A stretch of DNA of 64,000 nucleotides from Lysinibacillus sp. PLM2. Its GTDB lineage: Bacteria; Bacillota; Bacilli; Bacillales_A; Planococcaceae. Where the stretch lies: contig AP025689.1 in NCBI GenBank assembly GCA_023168345.1, forward strand, positions 1,734,001-1,798,000, given 5' to 3'. Position numbers and translations under genes: made by a program. Shown here in pieces: positions 46,238 to 56,175 of the stretch. Under the pieces are notes generated by a model. The model saw only the letters and a program-made list of their open reading frames with translations, was not told where the DNA came from and made no database searches. Numbering within the stretch: position 1 is the first letter of the stretch; the number at the start of each line of letters is the position of its first letter.

Positions 46238-47790
46238 TAATGAAGCACCCCTGTCTTTTTCGTTTCAAATAATGCTGTTATGGCTGAAAGATTTTCGAGA
46301 GATTGGGTGGTGACCTCGTTTTTGGAATGTACAGTTTTATGGATGTATTCGCCTTGACTAGCTATGAAAATAATTTTCTCTGTTGTTATTTGAACCATAG
46401 GGTTCTTCTTAAGTTGTTCAATCGCTGCTAAGACTTTTTCCAGATTGTTATGTTCTTTTAGATAAATAAGTAACTCTAGAAAATCTCGCTCATTTCCAAT
46501 ATAATAATCTTTGTATAATTTTTTTATTTTTGTTGGTGCTTGACTCAAACATTCACTTTGGGCCAATGCACCTTTCTTCTTTTCAAATGTCCGTAAGTAA
46601 TGATAAATATCCATTATCCATTGATGGATCTGCCAATTTCGCTTATGTGTCGCAATACAGGCATTTTCACTAAAAATAAGAATTTTTTCCGCACTCGCTT
46701 TTACTTTCACCCATTCTCCAACATGTCCTTCTGGAACAGAATAACGATTTTGTCTATAAGTAATCGTGCTATATTTGTCCACTCTAAATTCAAACAACTC
46801 AGAAGCATCAAATGGAATAATATCTGTGCTTACTTGTCTAGCAGTACGCTCTTCTAACATTAATTCATGGTGCGTTTGATTTTTCTTATAATGTTTGCGA
46901 GAGTTTAATTTCATGATGATTTCTGTTAGATAAGCCTGAGCTTCTTCTAGACTTGCAAACGTATCTCGATGGGCAAATGCTTTCCGACGGATGTATTCTA
47001 CACTCCGCTCCACATGCCCCTTCTGATTTCCTTTTCTCGGTTCACATAGTCGTATTTTAAAATGATAATGCATCGATAGATTTTTCATACCATCTGTAAT
47101 CTCACGTTCAGTCCCTATAAAGTTCTTTACCACTGTCCGCATATTATCGTACGTAAAAACTTCTGGTACAAAGCCTAAATAGTCAATACATTTTACATGA
47201 GCATCTTGTACGCACACCATTGTTTCAGATTCATATAAATATGCAAATCTATCATTACTATATGGTAGGGTAAATACCGCCATTGAAAGAGAACGTAATG
47301 TTTGATCAATGAATAATTTTACTTCTCCCCAGTCAAATTCAATCTCATGACCAGCAGTTGCCTTTTGACGAATAAAGACTTCTTTTTGACGTTTCTCCTC
47401 ACTATTCACAAAATTTCTAACAGTGGTATAACTAATTTCAAAACCTTCATCTAATAGCTTTTCATGAATATCAATCATTTTTAGCTGTTGCTTGTGCATC
47501 TGATTTTGCCGTTTATACTCATTATCTTTTAACATTTTTCGAATACGTTTCATCACCGTAGGTGTTAATGCGCGTTTATTTCCTTTTCGTTTCTTATACG
47601 ACGGAGGAGTTACATAGTTATCTGTAATAGGTAGTTCTCGAATATCTTGCTTTCTTTTTTCAAGATCCTCTTGAATATACTTTCTAACAGTATTTCGGGA
47701 AATTCCAAGCTCCTTCGCAATTTGACGTTGACTCTTATTTTCTTGATGAAAGGCAAGTAACACTTTCTGCTTCTTCTCCAATGAAATCAC
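46237..47790 (-). CDS. istA: IS21-family transposase IstA
   Basis: 517 residues. An N-terminal HTH (SQRQIAKELGISRNTVRKYI, residues about 18-37) precedes a second DNA-binding region and the DDE integrase core: Asp in EIEFDWGE, Asp in FTYDNMRT and Glu in KGNQKGHVERS. A beta-barrel C-terminal part follows (SVPEGHVGEWVKVKAS). It is full length and apparently intact. It lies just inside the right end of the IS. Confidence 0.95.
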   Translation of the reverse strand: MISLEKKQKVLLAFHQENKSQRQIAKELGISRNTVRKYIQEDLEKRKQDIRELPITDNYVTPPSYKKRKGNKRALTPTVMKRIRKMLKDNEYKRQNQMHKQQLKMIDIHEKLLDEGFEISYTTVRNFVNSEEKRQKEVFIRQKATAGHEIEFDWGEVKLFIDQTLRSLSMAVFTLPYSNDRFAYLYESETMVCVQDAHVKCIDYLGFVPEVFTYDNMRTVVKNFIGTEREITDGMKNLSMHYHFKIRLCEPRKGNQKGHVERSVEYIRRKAFAHRDTFASLEEAQAYLTEIIMKLNSRKHYKKNQTHHELMLEERTARQVSTDIIPFDASELFEFRVDKYSTITYRQNRYSVPEGHVGEWVKVKASAEKILIFSENACIATHKRNWQIHQWIMDIYHYLRTFEKKKGALAQSECLSQAPTKIKKLYKDYYIGNERDFLELLIYLKEHNNLEKVLAAIEQLKKNPMVQITTEKIIFIASQGEYIHKTVHSKNEVTTQSLENLSAITALFETKKTGVLH

Positions 47791-47973
47791 CTCTATACGC
47801 TCCTAACTCTATAAAGTTAGGATTATTTTCATATAAAAGTGGCTCACTTTTCAACTGCGATGGTGGCTCAGTTTTAGCTTATCAAATACAATAGTATTTC
47901 ACAAATAGTTAAAAATCGTTTAAAATATGAAAGAGTATTGTAACGTATGAAAAGTTAAAGTGAGGTTATTGTA

Positions 47974-48180
47974 ATGTTAAATTTAAAATGGAAAGATGCA
48001 CCAACAATTCGTAAAGTGAAATGTGTAAATACTAATGCTGAAAAATATTTAGTATCTAATGTACTGACTGTTGGTAAAGAATATGAAGTGAAAAATGAGA
48101 CAGAAGAATTTATTTTTGTTATAGATAATACTGGTAAAGTCGGCGGCTATTATAAAGATTACTTTGAATCTGTTGAATAA
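47974..48180 (+). CDS. Small conserved protein (DUF6501-like)
   Basis: 68 residues, a small beta-rich protein: TIRKVKCVNTNAEKYLVS, then LTVGKEYEVKNETEEFIFVI, then GGYYKDYF at the end. The layout resembles the DUF6501 proteins of Bacillaceae; this is my recollection of the family, not a search result. The ATG has GTGAGGTTATT upstream. It begins 84 bases after the IS21 right end, whose insertion may have affected its promoter. Confidence 0.7.
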   Translation: MLNLKWKDAPTIRKVKCVNTNAEKYLVSNVLTVGKEYEVKNETEEFIFVIDNTGKVGGYYKDYFESVE

Positions 48181-48188
48181 AATGAACT

Positions 48189-48230
48189 AGGATCCAAAAA
48201 GGGGAAAACCTTTTTGGATCCTTTATTTTT
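48189..48230. terminator. Bidirectional terminator between the DUF6501-like gene and telA
   Basis: AGGATCCAAAAAGG pairs perfectly with CCTTTTTGGATCCT, flanked by T and A runs. Confidence 0.9.
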
Positions 48231-49341
48231 GAGTGAGTTTTTCCATATTTGATTCGAGTAAAAGTTGCTGTTCGTTGCTTTCAGCTTGAACACGTAAAGT
48301 TTCCTCTATCGATTCAAGTAATTTTAACTGTGTTTGTTTGAAGGAATCGATATCTTCATGGGTAATCGATTTCAATTTTTTGGAGTCCTGTGCTGATGAT
48401 TGGATCATTTTTGAATTTTTCTTCATCATATCCTCTGATAAATTCATTAATCGTTTTTCTGTAATCTTCATTTGTCTTTGATTATTTATATTAACTAAAA
48501 TCGATATTTGGGTTTGCCATAAAGGGATAGATGATAATACAGATGTCTGAATCTTTTCCACTAACAGTTGATTTGTTTTCTGTATCAACCGAATTTGTGG
48601 GGAAGATTGTAAGGCGATTTCTCTTGATAGCTGTAAATCATACATTCGTTTATCTATCCACTCAATTGCATTTTCTAAATCATTTAGCTTTTGCTGCTGC
48701 CATCTTTCACTATTGGAAAGCGACTCTTTTTGTAATTTAGGCAGTAGGTTTGTTATTAGGTAATGTTTTTTTATATCTAACGCGGCGATGTGAATATTGA
48801 TATTGTGATAATATTCTTCATTTAAATTATATAATTTTTCGAGCATATCTAAATCAGAAAGTAGCCCTTTTTGAGCGTGTAATAATTGGATACCAAGTCG
48901 ATCAATTTGTACACTTAAACGTTTGAAATGGGATATTTGTTCCTGAATTGTAGATTTTGCTCGATTAAATAATTTTGCAAAGAACCCCTTATTTTCTTCA
49001 ATTAATGAATCAGGATCAATTTTTTCTAGTTGTTCAATTAACTTAAAAAGGACATCCCGGATAGGGGATGTATCATTTCTTTGCACTTGAATTAATAAAT
49101 TGTTTGTAAAATGCTTTAGTTTTTGTTGTGCTTCTACACCAAATTGAAGAATGGTTTCATAATTCGTATGCTCAATTTGATTTGCTAAGTTTAAAGCAGT
49201 ATTTTGGTCAGGCTCTGATAATAAATGGAATAATTTCGAATTAAATGAGTCATCAACAGTGATTAATTCATTCAATTTATTGAAAAAAGAGCTCTGTTGA
49301 TTTAATTTGGTTTGTTCATTAGAGCTCTTTTGTTCTGTCAT
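48223..49341 (-). CDS. TelA/YaaN family toxic-anion-resistance protein
   Basis: 372 residues, almost entirely helical, matching the TelA family (YaaN of B. subtilis, YceH). Seen: LNLANQIEHTNYETILQFG, the conserved FFAKLFNRAKSTIQEQISHF, and the late block SLPLWQTQISILVNIN-type SSIPLWQTQISILVNI. Linked to tellurite and antibiotic tolerance, biochemistry unclear. Its start overlaps the xpaC stop by 4 bases; the pair is under a SigW promoter. Confidence 0.9.
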   Translation of the reverse strand: MTEQKSSNEQTKLNQQSSFFNKLNELITVDDSFNSKLFHLLSEPDQNTALNLANQIEHTNYETILQFGVEAQQKLKHFTNNLLIQVQRNDTSPIRDVLFKLIEQLEKIDPDSLIEENKGFFAKLFNRAKSTIQEQISHFKRLSVQIDRLGIQLLHAQKGLLSDLDMLEKLYNLNEEYYHNINIHIAALDIKKHYLITNLLPKLQKESLSNSERWQQQKLNDLENAIEWIDKRMYDLQLSREIALQSSPQIRLIQKTNQLLVEKIQTSVLSSIPLWQTQISILVNINNQRQMKITEKRLMNLSEDMMKKNSKMIQSSAQDSKKLKSITHEDIDSFKQTQLKLLESIEETLRVQAESNEQQLLLESNMEKLTQK

Positions 49342-49988
49342 AGATTGTCACCTCTAAATGTCTTTTGGTTACGATTTTTATCATTTTCAAGTTTTGCATA
49401 ATCTAATTCCATTTTTAAATTTAAAAGATCGGATTCTAAAGCCAATTTCAAATCATTTTCTAAGGTTTCATGCAAATCCTTTAATGTTTTACGTGTATCT
49501 TCAAGCGCAAGATGAATTTCCATGTCTTTTAGCTGCTGTTGAGTTAACAAAGTATATTTACTTGTTAGTTCAACGGCGGAAGGTAAGTGAGAATAGAAAA
49601 AGTCTTGTACAGAGTAAAATTTTTGAGGGGAAGTTTGTACAATGTTTACTATTCTTCTTGAAAGCTTAGTCATTTCGTTTAAAATTTTAAAAGAGCTTAT
49701 TGAACGTACTCTTATATATTGTTGTGTTAATGAAAAAATATGGCCTTTTGCTTGTTTTAATTGAGTTTCAATATGTTTAAGCTCAGAACGTGATAAACCA
49801 AGTTCTTTGCTTTTTTTTGACTTTTGAATAAATTTAATGATACTGTTGCTTACAAAATAAGAGAAGATTGTAATGATAGGTACCAGTATTATTCCTAAGT
49901 CGAAATTTACTACTAATAATATAAAAGCAGTTATGCTGATTAAGAAGTTGAATGCATGTCTAGTGACGAAGTTCATTACTCCAAGCAT
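49338..49988 (-). CDS. xpaC: XpaC family membrane-associated protein
   Basis: 216 residues. Two closely spaced N-terminal membrane segments (about 10-27 and 30-50) are followed by a long helical cytoplasmic part rich in Lys/Leu/Glu. It matches the XpaC/5-bromo-4-chloroindolyl-phosphate-hydrolysis family, whose name comes from an early screen and not from proven activity. xpaC with telA/yaaN is a conserved SigW-regulon pair in Bacillus, and a SigW promoter is present here too. The ATG follows AAGGGGGTA. Confidence 0.88.
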   Translation of the reverse strand: MLGVMNFVTRHAFNFLISITAFILLVVNFDLGIILVPIITIFSYFVSNSIIKFIQKSKKSKELGLSRSELKHIETQLKQAKGHIFSLTQQYIRVRSISSFKILNEMTKLSRRIVNIVQTSPQKFYSVQDFFYSHLPSAVELTSKYTLLTQQQLKDMEIHLALEDTRKTLKDLHETLENDLKLALESDLLNLKMELDYAKLENDKNRNQKTFRGDNL

Positions 49989-50019
49989 TGTTGTACCCCC
50001 TTTAGTTCTATAGTTTAAA

Positions 50020-50045
50020 TACGTTTAATGATGAAAAAAGTTTCA
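50020..50045 (-). promoter_or_regulatory. SigW-type ECF promoter of xpaC-telA
   Basis: On the minus strand TGAAAC (50045-50040) and CGTA (50023-50020) are separated by exactly 16 bases, 32 bases before the xpaC start. It is the same architecture as the promoter at 13580-13605. Confidence 0.85.
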
Positions 50046-50146
50046 TTCAGCATATGTATTCTATCTATATGTTACATCCAACGATATGTTTTTTAAAACA
50101 GAATGAAAAGAATTTTTTAAAATAAGGAGATTGGATAATAAATGAT

Positions 50147-50428
50147 TTAAACAATATCCGTTTGCATTTTTTTAAACCCCTTCAAATCATGGAAGATTTC
50201 AATAGCAAAAGCATTACTATCAGCCTGTAAACTTATACCCTTTTGAACGAAATTGAGAAATTCTTCAATGGATTTATCTTTCCCTTCAACTTCTACTTCA
50301 ATTTGCTGTTGCTCATTCAGAATACAATATCCTTTAAGACCTAGTTCGATAGCCTTTTGTTTAATGAAAAATCGATATCCTTTATCTTTAACATCTCCTA
50401 GAAATATGATATGTAATCGTTTCACCAT
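50147..50428 (-). CDS. Acylphosphatase
   Basis: 93 residues from ATG 50428, with AAGGAGG upstream. It matches the small acylphosphatase fold that hydrolyses acyl phosphates: LHIIFLGDVKDKGYRFFIKQKA corresponds to the G-V-G-RF phosphate-binding loop (Arg kept, the usual GVQGVGFR altered to DVKDKGYRF), followed by GLKGYCILNEQQQIEVEVEG, where the catalytic Asn is in LNEQ. The altered loop makes activity uncertain. Confidence 0.8.
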   Translation of the reverse strand: MVKRLHIIFLGDVKDKGYRFFIKQKAIELGLKGYCILNEQQQIEVEVEGKDKSIEEFLNFVQKGISLQADSNAFAIEIFHDLKGFKKMQTDIV

Positions 50429-50538
50429 AGGGTATCCTCCTTGATTTTGCCTATATTTTACCATGTTGTAAGGGTATTAAGATGTACATAATTCAATGTT
50501 TTGTTAAAATACAACTAGAAAGAGGGTAGGATAGTATT

Positions 50539-50814
50539 ATGTACAAAATTATATACATGAAAGCTGATTATGAGCCTTGGTGGCAATTTGATGGCTGGGA
50601 AGAAAATATTGTAACGACTGATGTTTATGAGTCGGAAGAAGAATTCCGAGAAGCAATTGAAAAAAAGTTAACTACCTTTCATTCAAAATATCCTAATATG
50701 GAGACAAAGGATGAAAAATATTATGCATTCTGGTCAGATGAAGAGCGAGAATATTGCGAAGCATGTGATGATGATATACAAATCTATCATGGCCTCATTA
50801 TTGATAAAAAATGA
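50539..50814 (+). CDS. DUF1033 family protein
   Basis: 91 residues, acidic, with the family hallmark at the N-terminus, IIYMKADYEPWWQFDGWEE, a central helix EEEFREAIEKKL, and KYYAFWSDEEREYCEACDDD near the end. Function unknown. The ATG follows AAAGAGGGTAGG. It is monocistronic, between acylphosphatase and the cold-shock gene. Confidence 0.85.
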   Translation: MYKIIYMKADYEPWWQFDGWEENIVTTDVYESEEEFREAIEKKLTTFHSKYPNMETKDEKYYAFWSDEEREYCEACDDDIQIYHGLIIDKK

Positions 50815-50879
50815 TTTATTAAGTGAACCTTCAATTTACAGAAATCATTGAAATTTTAATTAATATTGTATAAATTTGT

Positions 50880-50907
50880 TTGACAATGTGTAAAATGATG
50901 GTATAAT
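50880..50907 (+). promoter_or_regulatory. SigA promoter of the cold-shock gene
   Basis: A perfect TTGACA and a perfect TATAAT are 16 bases apart. Transcription from about 50914 gives a 150-nt leader before csp. Confidence 0.88.
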
Positions 50908-50944
50908 GAGAATAACAATAAAATTGCTTGACCGGATACAAATG

Positions 50945-51009
50945 ATTCACATATTACAAAGAGTGATCGGTGTTATGTCGGTACTCTATGTAATATGTGA
51001 ATTTTTTTA
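50945..51009 (+). terminator. Terminator-like hairpin in the cold-shock leader
   Basis: A 14-bp stem ATTCACATATTACA / TGTAATATGTGAAT, extended inward by AGAGT / ACTCT past single A bulges, encloses an 18-nt apical loop and is followed by seven T. It lies between the promoter and the csp start, so it would attenuate csp or release a ~95-nt RNA. Confidence 0.85.
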
Positions 51010-51063
51010 TACGTGGAAAGCAAATTATTGTTAACTTTAATTTTTTTTTGGAGGTTTTCTTAA

Positions 51064-51264
51064 ATGAAACAAGGTACAGTAAAATGGTTTAACTCAGAAA
51101 AAGGTTTTGGATTCATCGAAGTTGAAGGTGAAAACGACGTATTCGTACACTTCTCAGCTATCCAAGGTGAAGGTTTCAAAACTCTTGACGAAGGTCAAAA
51201 AGTGGAATTCGAAGTTGTAGATGGCAACCGTGGACCACAAGCTGCTAACGTTGTAAAACTTTAA
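51064..51264 (+). CDS. Cold-shock protein, CspA family
   Basis: 66-residue RNA/DNA chaperone with a five-stranded OB fold. RNP1 is GFGFIEV and RNP2 is VFVHFSAI, both intact. The start [18 protein letters not shown] is typical of CspB/CspC/CspD. The SD TTGGAGG is strong. The long leader with a terminator-like hairpin points to temperature- or antitermination-dependent control. A terminator follows. Confidence 0.96.
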   Translation: MKQGTVKWFNSEKGFGFIEVEGENDVFVHFSAIQGEGFKTLDEGQKVEFEVVDGNRGPQAANVVKL

Positions 51265-51299
51265 TTTTTAAAATTAAACTATATTTCGTTAATTAATCC

Positions 51300-51337
51300 A
51301 GAGGCATTCATTTTATATGAGTGCCTCTTTTATTTTT
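51300..51337 (+). terminator. Intrinsic terminator after csp
   Basis: AGAGGCA pairs with TGCCTCT around a loop that itself pairs in part (TTCAT/ATGAG), followed by T-rich sequence. Confidence 0.85.
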
Positions 51338-51399
51338 GGATGAATCATTTATTCGATTTTTTATTAATAATATTATTATGTAAACTTGATTCCACCAAT

Positions 51400-51432
51400 A
51401 AAAAAACGATAGGGGAGTACCTATCGTTTTTT
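51400..51432. terminator. Terminator of the ABC-F gene
   Basis: A perfect 13-bp stem, AAAAAACGATAGG / CCTATCGTTTTTT, lies directly after the minus-strand stop codon. It would also stop transcription from the csp side. Confidence 0.9.
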
Positions 51433-51434
51433 CA

Positions 51435-53063
<1,629 letters not shown>

Positions 53064-53071
53064 TCATATAT

Positions 53072-53095
53072 AAAAAAACTCCTCTATGGAGCTTC
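53072..53095 (-). promoter_or_regulatory. Short terminator-like hairpin in the ABC-F leader
   Basis: On the minus strand AGCTCC-ATAGA-GGAGTT is followed by seven T, 33 bases upstream of the ABC-F start. The stem is only 6 bp with one G-T. It could be an attenuator, as known for several ABC-F genes, or chance. Confidence 0.4.
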
Positions 53096-53211
53096 TGCTT
53101 TATATATACACATAATTAAAATTATACCATGAAGGTTTCATTTTTAAAACTAATTCATTTATAATTATCCATAACGTACGCATATAAAATATTATTTTGG
53201 GGGTGTGGGGG

Positions 53212-54069
53212 ATGTTTTTCCCAAATAGAGTTGAAATCACAGAAGTAGGGCCTCGAGATGGTTTACAAAATGAGTCAATCCTTGTACCTACTGAAGAGAA
53301 AAAACAATTAATATATCACCTATCACAAATGGGGGTTAAACGAATTGAAACTGCATCATTTGTTCATCCGAAAGTAGTACCACAAATGGCTGATGCTGCA
53401 GAGATCGCTTCTTACTGCAATTCATTAGGTTTAACATATATAGCACTTACACCAAACATGAAATCATTGGAGCTTGCCATTCTTTCAGAAGTTCCACAAA
53501 TCGCTGTTTTTGTTGGCGCTTCAGAAACATTTAATCATAAAAATATTAATCGCTCCATTGATGATTCATTAAATGAATGTACGTTAATGTTTGAAAAAGC
53601 AAAACAGCATAACAAATTTATCCGCGCATATGTTTCAATGTGTTTTAGTTGTCCTTATGAGGGTCAAATTTCTTTTGACAATGTGAAAAGGGTAGTAGAG
53701 CATTTTGTAAATCTAGGTGCAGATGAAATATCGATTGGCGATACAAATGGGCAGGCAAACCCACGTATTGTCTACGAACGGTTTAGTAAATTAAAAGAGT
53801 TGTATCCTGCAACAGAATTTGTTGCTCATTTTCACGATACAAACGGATTTGCCTATGCCAATGTTATTGCAGCACTACAAGCTGGTATTACAAAATTTGA
53901 TAGTTCAATTGCTGGACTAGGTGGCTGTCCGTTTTCACCAGGTGCAACAGGGAATGTTTCTACAGAAGGTCTAGTAAAGCTGTTCCATGAAATGGGGATA
54001 CAAACAGGAATAGAAACAGAAAAAATGAATGCTGCGAAACTATACGCACTTAAATTAGTTAATAAATAG
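53212..54069 (+). CDS. Hydroxymethylglutaryl-CoA lyase
   Basis: Cleaves HMG-CoA to acetoacetate and acetyl-CoA in leucine degradation. 285 residues from ATG 53212 with GGGGGTG 7 nt upstream. TIM-barrel motifs: EVGPRDGLQNE (metal-binding Asp), IETASFVHPKVVPQMAD, GDTNGQANP, the HxH-type FHDTNGFAYAN, and the active-site Cys loop GLGGCPFSPGATGNVSTE. It is alone here; other leucine-degradation genes are not in the window. Originally convergent with msrA, it now faces an inserted ISL3 element. Confidence 0.93.
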   Translation: MFFPNRVEITEVGPRDGLQNESILVPTEEKKQLIYHLSQMGVKRIETASFVHPKVVPQMADAAEIASYCNSLGLTYIALTPNMKSLELAILSEVPQIAVFVGASETFNHKNINRSIDDSLNECTLMFEKAKQHNKFIRAYVSMCFSCPYEGQISFDNVKRVVEHFVNLGADEISIGDTNGQANPRIVYERFSKLKELYPATEFVAHFHDTNGFAYANVIAALQAGITKFDSSIAGLGGCPFSPGATGNVSTEGLVKLFHEMGIQTGIETEKMNAAKLYALKLVNK

Positions 54070-54074
54070 GTAAA

Positions 54075-54115
54075 TGCCTCTTGGAATTATCGTTATTCCT
54101 TGAGGCAATTTTTTA
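54075..54115 (+). terminator. Intrinsic terminator after HMG-CoA lyase
   Basis: TGCCTC pairs with GAGGCA and the inner GGAAT with ATTCC, each side carrying TT bulges, followed by six T. Confidence 0.85.
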
Positions 54116-54135
54116 TTTCCAATGATTATTAATAA

Positions 54136-55511
54136 GGTTCTATAATATTTGTTGGGGTTTTCAAACATTTTCACAAAAATGAAAAAGCACAGAATCGCCG
54201 ATTCTTTTATACTTGAATTGACGAGAAACAAGCGAAAAGAGGCGACCTGTGCATATGTATTTTAACATGAAGATTCCAGGATTTGAAGGTGTAGAGATTC
54301 ATAAAGTTGAGAATGTTGAGGATCGAATAGCATTATATGTAATGATGCCTAGGAAAGAACATAAATGTCCTGTTTGTGGAAATCTAACTTCAAAGGTTCA
54401 TGATTATCGTATACAAAAGATAAAGCATTTAAAATGGTTTGAGCGGCTATCAATGATTTTTTATAAACGCCGCCGTTATGTTTGTGATTGTGGAAAGCGT
54501 TTTTCTGAAGATAATCCATTTGTGGAGAGATACCAACAATATTCGAAAGAATGGAATCAAGTAGCACGTATAAAAGCTATTAAAGGAAAAACTTTTAAGG
54601 AGACTGCTGAAGTTTTAGGGACATCAATTACAACAATTATTCGTAGGTTTGATTCTGTTTTAAATGATAAATTGGCTAATGGAGTTGAATTACCTAAGCA
54701 TATCGCTATTGATGAATATAAGGGCGATACAGATGCAGGAACTTATCAGCTCATTATTGCGAATGCAGAAACACATGAACCGCTTGATATCTTACCCAAC
54801 CGTCGTAAAAATACAATTAAAGATTACTTAAGAAAATTTGGTAGCTCGGTTAATGTCGTAGTGATGGATATGAACCCTCATTTTAAAGAAGCCGTTAAAA
54901 AGGCATTAAGTCGACCTGTAATCGTGGCCGATCGATTTCACTATAGTCGTTATATTTACTGGGCCTTAGACGAGGTTCGTAGAATCGTTCAGAAAGAATG
55001 GCATGCTTATGATCGCAAACAGTGTAAAAGGATGCGGCATGTATTGTATAAGAGAAAAGAGAAATTAAAGGAAAAGGATCGCTGGTACTTAAATCGTTAT
55101 CTCGGAATGTCAGATGTTTTAAAACAAGCATACATACTTAAAGAAGCTTATTGTAAATGGTTAGACTGGGCCAAAAAAACGAATGACATAAAAGAAATAA
55201 AAGAAAAATTATTTGAATTCTACAAGCAGGTAGAAGAATCAAATATTCCTGCGTTTATTAAGGCAATTCAAACCTTTAAGAATTGGCAAGTAGAGATATT
55301 GAATAGCTTCAGTTACGGTTACTCTAACGGCTTTTTAGAAGGGATAAATAATAAATCGAAAGTTATTAAACGAAATGCCTACGGCTTTAAGAGATTTGAG
55401 CATTATAAAGGTAAAATATTATTAAGCAATCAATATAAAGAAATCGGTGTTCATTTAGGATGAAAAAAGGTGATGTGAAGTTCACATCACCCCAACATTT
55501 GAAATTGAACC
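54136..55511 (+). mobile_element. ISL3-family insertion sequence (1376 bp) in the 3' end of msrA
   Basis: Terminal inverted repeats begin GGTTC and share TGTTGGGGT (17 of 23 matches between 54136 rightward and 55511 leftward). The flanks carry an 8-bp direct repeat ATTAATAA at 54128-54135 and 55512-55519, the duplication length typical of ISL3. It contains one intact transposase gene. The right end supplies the present msrA stop codon. Confidence 0.94.
54249..55463 (+). CDS. ISL3-family transposase
   Basis: 404 residues. The N-terminal zinc-binding part has CPVCGN and, further on, CDCGKRF. An HTH follows (about 115-135, KTFKETAEVLGTSITTIIRR). The DDE core has Asp in HIAIDEYKG, Asp in VVMDMNPHFKEAV with VADRFHYSR, and Glu in YSNGFLEGINNKSK, then the NAYGFKRFEHYKGKIL tail. 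It starts with GTG 54249 (alternative ATG 54255) after GAGGCGA. It appears complete and potentially active. Confidence 0.95.
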   Translation: MHMYFNMKIPGFEGVEIHKVENVEDRIALYVMMPRKEHKCPVCGNLTSKVHDYRIQKIKHLKWFERLSMIFYKRRRYVCDCGKRFSEDNPFVERYQQYSKEWNQVARIKAIKGKTFKETAEVLGTSITTIIRRFDSVLNDKLANGVELPKHIAIDEYKGDTDAGTYQLIIANAETHEPLDILPNRRKNTIKDYLRKFGSSVNVVVMDMNPHFKEAVKKALSRPVIVADRFHYSRYIYWALDEVRRIVQKEWHAYDRKQCKRMRHVLYKRKEKLKEKDRWYLNRYLGMSDVLKQAYILKEAYCKWLDWAKKTNDIKEIKEKLFEFYKQVEESNIPAFIKAIQTFKNWQVEILNSFSYGYSNGFLEGINNKSKVIKRNAYGFKRFEHYKGKILLSNQYKEIGVHLG

Positions 55512-56012
55512 ATTAATAAAGGTATCTCTACCAGATTTCTCTCTGTCTTCTTTATAATGCTCTGGTTCTTTTAAATAGTAATCTTGATGATATTCTTCAG
55601 CGTTATAGAAGACATCTGCCTTCAAAATTTTAGTAACGATAGGCTTTTTAAATTTACCACTTTTACTTAATTCAGTTTTTGAGTTCTCAGCAATGGAACG
55701 TTGGGTTTCATTATGGTAAAATATTGCTGTTCGATATTGATCACCTCGATCATGGAATTGTCCTCCGTCATCGGTTGGATCAATTTGCATCCAATAAATA
55801 TCTAAAAGTTTTTCGTACGGAAAAATTTCGGGATCAAATTCAATCTGTACTACTTCGTAATGACCAGTAGTACCCGTTTTTACTTGTTCATATGTTGGGT
55901 TTACTACAGTCCCTCCCATATAACCGGATGTAACTTTGTTTATGCCATCCCATTCAGTGAATGGTTTGACCATACACCAAAAACATCCACCTGCAAATGT
56001 TGCTTTTTCCAA
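55482..56012 (-). CDS. msrA: Peptide methionine-(S)-sulfoxide reductase MsrA, copy 2, C-terminus altered by ISL3
   Basis: 176 residues starting at TTG 56012 (SD GAGGAGGAA). GGCFWC active site with Cys10, plus [31 protein letters not shown] and AEEYHQDYY: a normal MsrA. The last nine residues (GSISNVGVM) and the stop come from the ISL3 right end. Joining 55520 to the left flank restores the frame GRDTFINNHWK-stop, so only the residues NHWK were lost after FIN. Copy 1 ends FIQQHWG, which supports this. The active site is untouched; activity may persist. Confidence 0.93.
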   Translation of the reverse strand: MEKATFAGGCFWCMVKPFTEWDGINKVTSGYMGGTVVNPTYEQVKTGTTGHYEVVQIEFDPEIFPYEKLLDIYWMQIDPTDDGGQFHDRGDQYRTAIFYHNETQRSIAENSKTELSKSGKFKKPIVTKILKADVFYNAEEYHQDYYLKEPEHYKEDREKSGRDTFINGSISNVGVM

Positions 56013-56175
56013 AAATATTCCTCCTCTATGATTAAAATAAATAGAATTGTATCATGATAAATTTAAAAGGACAAAAACTATTACTCAAATGATAACAATA
56101 ATATAAATAATTATAATCGAAAATTCTTATATAAAAGAATAAAAATAAATGGTTAATCAATAAAGGAGTATTTCT

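Larger units (their letters stand above)
45435..47890 (-). mobile_element. IS21-family insertion sequence (2456 bp)
   Basis: Ends begin TGTATTT and carry the same tandem motif TGAGCCA/TGAGCCAC twice per end, in opposite orientation, the multiple-terminal-repeat layout of IS21. It is flanked by a direct repeat ATAGTA at 45429-45434 and 47891-47896, a 6-bp target duplication. It encodes istA and a frameshifted istB on the minus strand. No gene appears broken by the insertion. Confidence 0.92.
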
